Source of the DNA: Anaerolineales bacterium
GTDB lineage: Bacteria > Chloroflexota > Anaerolineae > Anaerolineales > UBA4823
DNA length: 9,191 bases
Assembly: GCA_028687395.1 (NCBI GenBank)
Contig: JAQUAE010000048.1
Coordinates: forward strand, 1-9,191
Direction: 5' to 3'
Under the pieces are notes generated by a model, which searched no databases, had not been told where the DNA came from, and saw nothing but the letters and a program-made list of their open reading frames with translations. The position numbers and the translations under genes are program-made. Of the stretch, positions 6,069-9,191 are shown piece after piece; position 1 is the stretch's first letter; every line of letters begins with the position of its first letter.

Positions 6069-6907
6069 TCCTTTAAAACAGCCGCGAAACCCAGCCCGTT
6101 GGGTCCCACGTGAGAGCCGATGACCGAGGTGACGTTGATGATGAGGGGTGCGATGGGAAAGGTAGCGCCCAGCTCGTGCAGGAATTGGCGCGCCTGGGCC
6201 TCGGCGTTGGTGTGCAGCACAGCCAGCCTTTCGATCGCACCCAGGTTGGTCAGATGCTCCAACAACCACTCGAAGCCCTTGCGGTAGGTGCGCGTTCCGC
6301 CCAGGCTGAACACCTGGCCATCTTTGACCTCCAGGAACATTTTGATCCGCAGGAGGTCGCCCAGTTGAGCGCGCAACCAATTGACCCGCCCGCTGCGCTT
6401 CACGTATTCGAGCGTATCCAGCATGGCGATAACGCGCAGCCTTTGGCGAATGCTTTCGATGACCTGGCGCACCGCTTCCAACGTGGCGTCGTTCTGCAGC
6501 GCCTCGGCGGCTGCTAACACTTGAAATCCCAAACCGAGGGATACGTTCCGGCTGTCGATCACCTGCACAGCGTCGCCGAAGGATTGCGCCGCGGCGCAGG
6601 CGGCATTGTAGATACCACTCAGCCTGCTCGAAGCGTGGATGGAGAGAATCTTGCGTACCCCCTGCTTGATCAGGTCTTCGTAGAGCTTGAGGTACACCCC
6701 AGGCGCGGCGGTGGCTGTGGTGGGAAAGGATTTCAGGTTGGGAAGCTGCGCGTAGAATTCGGCGCGGGTAATATCCACGCCGTCCTCCAGGTTTTTGCCA
6801 TCCATGACGATGATGTTGTTGACCACGTGGATGTGGTGCGCCTCGACCAGCTCTTCGGGAATATCGGCGGTGCTATCCGTTACGAGGGCAATCTCTTTCG
6901 GGTTCAT
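6065..6907 (-). CDS. degV: DegV family fatty-acid-binding protein (FakB type)
   Basis: DegV/FakB proteins bind a free fatty acid and present its carboxylate to the kinase FakA for phosphorylation; the acyl-phosphate then enters phospholipid synthesis. The 280-residue protein has the normal length. It carries TDSTADIP at 10-17, FPTTATAAP at 61-69 (the family's PTTS-like ligand loop), the SRLSGIYNAA segment at 94-103, DTLEYVKRSGR at 164-174, and the C-terminal IGSHVGPNGLG at 263-273 that completes the fatty-acid headgroup site. The ATG at 6907 is preceded by AAGGAG with about 4 bases of spacing. It lies 88 bp downstream of fakA on the same strand, which strongly supports a working FakA-FakB pair encoded together. 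Acyl chain preference cannot be read from the sequence. Lipid binding is inferred from the family. Confidence 0.93.
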   Translation of the reverse strand: MNPKEIALVTDSTADIPEELVEAHHIHVVNNIIVMDGKNLEDGVDITRAEFYAQLPNLKSFPTTATAAPGVYLKLYEDLIKQGVRKILSIHASSRLSGIYNAACAAAQSFGDAVQVIDSRNVSLGLGFQVLAAAEALQNDATLEAVRQVIESIRQRLRVIAMLDTLEYVKRSGRVNWLRAQLGDLLRIKMFLEVKDGQVFSLGGTRTYRKGFEWLLEHLTNLGAIERLAVLHTNAEAQARQFLHELGATFPIAPLIINVTSVIGSHVGPNGLGFAAVLKE

Positions 6908-6995
6908 ACGGCTCCTTGAGCGCCGGTATGCCTACGCGCCCGACGGCGTGCGCGTGCCTGCGCAGCCTCTATCCCACCGCGTTCGGCGCAGTTGA

Positions 6996-8678
6996 TCACT
7001 CGATCGATATGATAAAGGGGTAGTGGGGCTGCCCGCCATCCTGCACCTCAATCTCCAGCCTGGGATGAGCGGCGCGTATCTTGTCGACGATGCTGTTGAC
7101 TTCCGCTTTCTGGACGTCCATGCCGGAATACAAGGTGATCAATTCGTAATTGTCGGCCTCGGCTTTGGCCAGTAATTTCAGGCAGGTATCCGCAAGGTTT
7201 TCACCGCTCACCACCAGCTTGCCGTTCAGCAAGCCGATGTACTGGCCTTTCTCGACCGCCACGTCGTCTATCACCACGCTGCGCGTGGCGTAGGTGATTT
7301 CGGCGGTCACCACATCCTCCAGCGCTGAGTTCATTTCTTGTACGACGGTGGCGAAGTCCTCGTGCGGGGCCAGGCGCAGCATGGCGGAGAACCCTTGAGG
7401 GACGGAGCGGCTGGGGATGACCGCAACCTGCTTGACGGTCAGCTCTGCAGCAGCGTTAGCGGTGCGGATGACGTTCTTGTTATTCGGCAGGATGACGATC
7501 TTGTCGGTGGGCAGGTTCTCGAAGGCGCTGAGGATCTCCTGGGTGCTCGGGTTCATACTTTGCCCGCCGCGCACGATATTGGCCACGCCCAGGCTGGCGA
7601 ACACACGAGCAATGCCCTCCCCTGGCGCCACGGCGATGGCTGCGATTTGCCCGGGTTGAACGGGGGCAAAACTCAGCGCAGGCGCCTTGTTTTTCTCGAT
7701 CTCCTCCATCTGGGCGACCAGGTTTTCCATCGCCACCTTGGTGATCGTGCCCAACGTCATGGTGTATTCGATGGGTTCATAGCGCTTCTCGTTGGGGACA
7801 TGGATGTGCAGGCGGTAGATGCCGTCCCCCTCGCCGAGCTGGATCGAGGTGCCCATGGCCTCCAGGCCCTGGTAGAACAGCTCCAGGTCGAGCTCCTTTT
7901 GGGGGCGGAAGTCGACGACCACTTCGAAGTCCTGGCCGGGCTCGATGGCCTCCAAGGCTTCTCTTTTGAGGCTGGCCAGCGGCGGCACTTTGGTGACGAC
8001 GGCGTCCAACGGCAGGCCTCGAGCGTAGCGTAACATCCCTTCCAGGATGTAGAAGAGGCCCTTGCCGCCTGCATCAACCACGCCGGCTTCCTTCAAGACC
8101 GGGAGCAGCTCGGGGGTCCTTTGCACCGAGGCATCTGCCGAGCTTACCATCTGGTCCAGCAGGTCGAGCAGGTCGTCGTTCGTTTTGACGGCTTCCTCGG
8201 CGGTTTGAGCGACGTCCTTGGCGATGGTGAGGATGGTGCCTTCAACAGGCCGCACCACGCCTTTGTAAGCGGTATCCCGCGCCACGGCCATGGCGTGGGC
8301 GAGGGTGGCTGCGTCGAGGGATTCGACCTCATCCACAGCGCGGGCAAAACCGCGCCAGAGCTGGGAGAGGATCACGCCTGAGTTGCCGCGTGCTCCCATC
8401 AGCGCCCCGTGAGCGACAGCATGCGCCATCTTGCCAAAGTTGCCCTCGCTGGAATGGGCGGTTTCGTCCAGGGCTGCCTGCATCGTCAGGACCATGTTGG
8501 TGCCGGTATCTCCATCCGGCACCGGGAATACATTCAGGGCATTCACCGTTTGCTGGTTGGTGCGCAGCCAGGTGAGCCCCGCTTCGATTAGCGTCTTCAG
8601 GGATTGTCCGTCCAGTGGCTTCTTGAGTACCGGAATGACCCTTTCGGTCTGGGGCAAGGTGTGCGGTTCTACATCCAT
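6996..8678 (-). CDS. fakA: Fatty acid kinase FakA (DAK2/YloV family)
   Basis: FakA is a cytosolic ATP-dependent kinase that phosphorylates fatty acids held by FakB. The 560-residue product has the family's usual length. The N-terminal DAK2/DhaL-like kinase domain carries NVFPVPDGDTGTN at 49-61, whose Asp residues hold Mg-ATP, and GARGNSGV at 95-102. The middle domain carries the HIH pair (H291, H293) in LHIHVPN. The C-terminal EDD-like FakA_C domain includes LPNNKNV at 397-403 and VIPSRSVPQG at 420-429. The position expected for the third metal ligand (Cys in the Staphylococcus enzyme, as I recall) reads DFEVVVDF at 250-257 without any Cys. The ATG at 8678 is preferred; a TTG just before it is possible, both served by AGGAG upstream. 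The gene lies 42 bp after the Asp23-family gene and 88 bp before degV. This cluster resembles yloU-yloV-recG in Firmicutes. Confidence 0.95.
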   Translation of the reverse strand: MDVEPHTLPQTERVIPVLKKPLDGQSLKTLIEAGLTWLRTNQQTVNALNVFPVPDGDTGTNMVLTMQAALDETAHSSEGNFGKMAHAVAHGALMGARGNSGVILSQLWRGFARAVDEVESLDAATLAHAMAVARDTAYKGVVRPVEGTILTIAKDVAQTAEEAVKTNDDLLDLLDQMVSSADASVQRTPELLPVLKEAGVVDAGGKGLFYILEGMLRYARGLPLDAVVTKVPPLASLKREALEAIEPGQDFEVVVDFRPQKELDLELFYQGLEAMGTSIQLGEGDGIYRLHIHVPNEKRYEPIEYTMTLGTITKVAMENLVAQMEEIEKNKAPALSFAPVQPGQIAAIAVAPGEGIARVFASLGVANIVRGGQSMNPSTQEILSAFENLPTDKIVILPNNKNVIRTANAAAELTVKQVAVIPSRSVPQGFSAMLRLAPHEDFATVVQEMNSALEDVVTAEITYATRSVVIDDVAVEKGQYIGLLNGKLVVSGENLADTCLKLLAKAEADNYELITLYSGMDVQKAEVNSIVDKIRAAHPRLEIEVQDGGQPHYPFIISIE

Positions 8679-8720
8679 CAAGATGGCTCCTGCTTTACGA
8701 AATAATGGCCTTGTGCACCG

Positions 8721-9077
8721 TTAATCGATATCGCTCACCCGTAAACCCCGAACGTGAACGTTGATCGAGCTCACCGGGATGCCCAGCGCTTTTTCCACGT
8801 GAAATCGCACGGTGTTTTGCACGCTCTCGGCGACCGACAAGATGCGCGTCCCGTATTCGATGACCACATAGATATCGATGGTGATCTGCTGCCCGTCGTA
8901 ATGCACCTCAACCCCCCGGGTGGGGTCCCTGACGATCACCTGGCTCAACCCATTGACCAGATTCTTGGGTGCCAGGCCGACTACCCCATAGGATTCCAAC
9001 GCAGCCTGGTACGCTATCATGGCAATTGCCCGGGGTGAAATCTGGATGCTGCCGAGTGGGTTTATCTCTTCTGCCAT
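8721..9077 (-). CDS. Asp23/Gls24 family envelope stress response protein (YloU-like)
   Basis: This small (118 residues) alkaline-shock-protein-23 family protein shows ISPRAIAMIAYQAALESYGV (13-32), the conserved GVVGLA (31-36), a run of alternating hydrophobics for the beta-sheet (ITIDIYVVIEYG, 65-76), and the closing INVHVRGLRV (105-114). No transmembrane segment or signal peptide is present, so it is cytosolic or attached to the membrane through partners. In Firmicutes the equivalent yloU precedes yloV (fakA), as here, though its exact role remains unclear. I chose the ATG at 9077 because an AGAGGA site lies about 6 bases upstream; a TTG at 9101 would add eight unconserved residues. It is the first gene of the minus-strand operon. 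Its own promoter is not obvious in the 100 bases upstream. Confidence 0.9.
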   Translation of the reverse strand: MAEEINPLGSIQISPRAIAMIAYQAALESYGVVGLAPKNLVNGLSQVIVRDPTRGVEVHYDGQQITIDIYVVIEYGTRILSVAESVQNTVRFHVEKALGIPVSSINVHVRGLRVSDID

Positions 9078-9107
9078 TTTTATCCTCTGTACGATTAACA
9101 ATCCAGC

Positions 9108-9136
9108 TTGAAAATGGATACGAATTGTGGTAAGAT
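9108..9136 (+). promoter_or_regulatory. Strong promoter for a plus-strand gene beyond the right edge
   Basis: TTGAAA (9108-9113) and TAAGAT (9131-9136) are separated by exactly 17 bp on the plus strand, a good sigma-70-type match. Transcription would start near 9143. An 8-bp direct repeat CCAGCTTG (9103-9110 and 9140-9147) brackets the promoter and might be an operator pair or chance. Confidence 0.7.
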
Positions 9137-9191
9137 TCGCCAGCTTGCTACGGGGCGCTTGTAACGCCTGAGATTACATAAGGAAGTGAAA
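9137..9191 (+). other. 5' leader of a gene outside the window, probably rpmB
   Basis: The last bases contain AAGGA (9180-9184). A start codon immediately after the window edge would be about 7 bases away, ideal for this Shine-Dalgarno. The leader is about 50 bases. In many bacteria rpmB (ribosomal protein L28) is transcribed divergently from the Asp23/yloU gene, so this is the likely owner. No coding sequence is visible, so the identity is inference only. Confidence 0.45.

Noticed and set aside
6934..6955. Stem ACGCGC/GCGCGT with a 10-base loop between fakA and degV
   Set aside because: It is only 6 bp, in very GC-rich sequence, with no T-tract on either strand. It is not enough to call a terminator or riboswitch.
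7338..8033. Open frame of 231 codons on the plus strand opposite fakA
   Set aside because: It is antisense to conserved FakA sequence. Its composition follows from the codon bias of the opposite strand, and it has no family features.
9078..9191. Minus-strand promoter for the Asp23-fakA operon
   Set aside because: Only weak AT-rich candidates (around TGTTAA) with poor -35 partners were found, so I could not support a specific site.

Overview
The window is GC-rich bacterial DNA with tightly packed genes. Protein sequence character and gene order (Asp23/Gls24 family gene, fakA, degV, recG, coaD, and a DivIVA-like coiled-coil gene) suggest a member of the Chloroflexota, probably Anaerolineae. 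That assignment is inference from gene content; the window holds no rRNA or other phylogenetic marker.

Left part (1-1473), minus strand: an acyl-CoA dehydrogenase cut off by the window edge, preceded by a stand-alone papain-like (C39-like) cysteine protease-fold gene. The two are 35 bp apart and probably form one operon driven by a perfect extended -10 promoter (TGnTATAAT) near 1281-1289. The divergent intergenic region (1239-1473) carries a compact 46-bp unit with 14-bp imperfect inverted ends (12/14 match). The unit is bounded exactly by a perfect 9-bp direct repeat, the layout expected of a miniature transposon-like element with a target-site duplication.

Middle (1474-2331), plus strand: a classical short-chain dehydrogenase/reductase. 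It converges on the minus-strand operon, whose intrinsic terminator (2270-2298) abuts and overlaps the SDR stop codon.

Right part (2332-9077), minus strand: a long operon reading right to left. Its order is Asp23/Gls24-family protein, fatty-acid kinase FakA (DAK2/YloV), DegV/FakB-type fatty-acid-binding protein, RecG helicase, CoaD, and then a small DivIVA/SepIVA-like coiled-coil protein with its own strong promoter (TTGCAC-17-TAAAAT) and the terminator. FakA and FakB together phosphorylate exogenous or recycled fatty acids, CoaD makes the CoA precursor dephospho-CoA, and RecG remodels stalled replication forks. The yloU-yloV-recG order recalls Firmicutes, and the pairing of coaD with a SepIVA-like gene recalls mycobacteria. 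A strong divergent promoter (TTGAAA-17-TAAGAT) at 9108-9136 and a Shine-Dalgarno at the right edge point to a plus-strand gene starting just outside the window, probably rpmB (L28) by analogy with other genomes.

No RNA gene, CRISPR array, prophage or complete insertion sequence was seen. Most of the window is conserved housekeeping sequence. The points most worth a second look are the miniature inverted-repeat unit, the C39-like protein, the SepIVA-like gene, the proline-rich insertions in RecG, and a tiny ORF bridging degV and recG by double ATGA overlaps.
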